Shown here: positions 12,625 to 12,747 of the stretch, in pieces | How positions within the stretch are numbered: the stretch's first letter is position 1 | Layout of the letters: each line of letters begins with the position of its first letter | Origin: CBFGTJ01 sp965651815 | GTDB taxonomy: Bacteria > Actinomycetota > Acidimicrobiia > Acidimicrobiales > Microtrichaceae | Direction: 5' to 3' | Assembly (NCBI GenBank): GCA_965651815.1 | Contig: CBFGTJ010000087.1 | Span: forward strand, 1 to 12,747 | Length of the DNA: 12,747 bases | The notes under the pieces: model-generated | Seen by the model: the letters and a program-made list of their open reading frames with translations, nothing else | Database searches by the model: none | What the model was told of the DNA's origin: nothing | Translations under genes and position numbers: made by a program

Positions 12625-12717
12625 GCGACGGGTTCGCCGGGCGTCGGCGCCGGCCGACACCGGACGAGCCGTGCGACGTCGTCGAAGGGGGCGCCCGGTC
12701 GAGGACGAGGGGGTCGA

Positions 12718-12747
12718 GTGAGGATCGAGGACTACGCGCTCATCGGC
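12718..12747 (+). CDS. Glycoside hydrolase family 15 enzyme, first ten codons only
   Basis: A GTG start with GAGGGGG a few bases upstream opens the frame (M)RIEDYALIG, which continues off the right edge. This opening is typical of bacterial GH15 glucoamylase/trehalase-type enzymes, whose N-terminus usually reads IEDYALIGD followed by a TAALVGRDGSIDWLC block (family knowledge). Such enzymes hydrolyse terminal alpha-glucosidic bonds of trehalose or maltodextrins. Only ten residues are present, so the call depends on that short motif plus the good ribosome site. It lies 93 bases after the universal stress protein gene on the same strand; no hairpin of note was seen between them. Confidence 0.6.
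   Translation, partial: MRIEDYALIG

Overview
The window comes from a high-GC bacterium, most likely an actinomycete-type (Actinomycetota) chromosome, possibly of the Acidimicrobiia. This rests on very GC-rich third codon positions in nearly all genes, a large LAL-type LuxR regulator, lipobox-bearing lipoproteins, start codons lacking a Shine-Dalgarno but preceded by TANNNT (leaderless style), and an F420/FMN split-barrel protein. Species cannot be named from the sequence alone. The first ~435 bases look different (less GC-rich, mixed codon use) and encode part of an IS66-type transposase on the minus strand. They abut the last ~55 codons of an HrpA-like helicase at a junction inside both genes.

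Layout from left to right. IS66 transposase fragment (minus) | hrpA 3' remnant (plus) | large LuxR/LAL transcription regulator (plus) | small unrecognised ORF on the minus strand, tail-overlapping the regulator | divergent promoter region | alpha/beta hydrolase of the non-heme chloroperoxidase/esterase family and, after a strong hairpin, an NmrA-like NAD(P)-binding protein | membrane-anchored M23 peptidase | tRNA-Ala(CGC) | small secreted lipoprotein | intergenic region with two terminator-like hairpins and three identical 19-bp palindromes at 42-43 bp spacing | secreted lipoprotein lipase | unrecognised 156-aa protein (minus) | unrecognised 102-aa protein and a ferredoxin/metallo-beta-lactamase-fold protein (plus) | split-barrel flavin/F420 oxidoreductase and DUF2200 protein (both minus) | universal stress protein with a shortened second domain (plus) | first ten codons of a GH15 glucoamylase/trehalase-type enzyme running off the right edge.

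The genes do not form one obvious pathway. The regulator, hydrolase and NAD(P)-binding protein could be one inducible module, since LAL regulators often sit beside their targets. The two lipoproteins flank the palindrome array. The rest read as ordinary stand-alone chromosomal genes separated by hairpins. I do not see a complete defence, secretion or biosynthetic system. The strongest unexplained signals are the palindrome array at 7444-7547, the altered metal-ligand positions in the ferredoxin/MBL protein, the TANNNT motif before all three clearest Shine-Dalgarno-less starts, and the IS66/hrpA junction.
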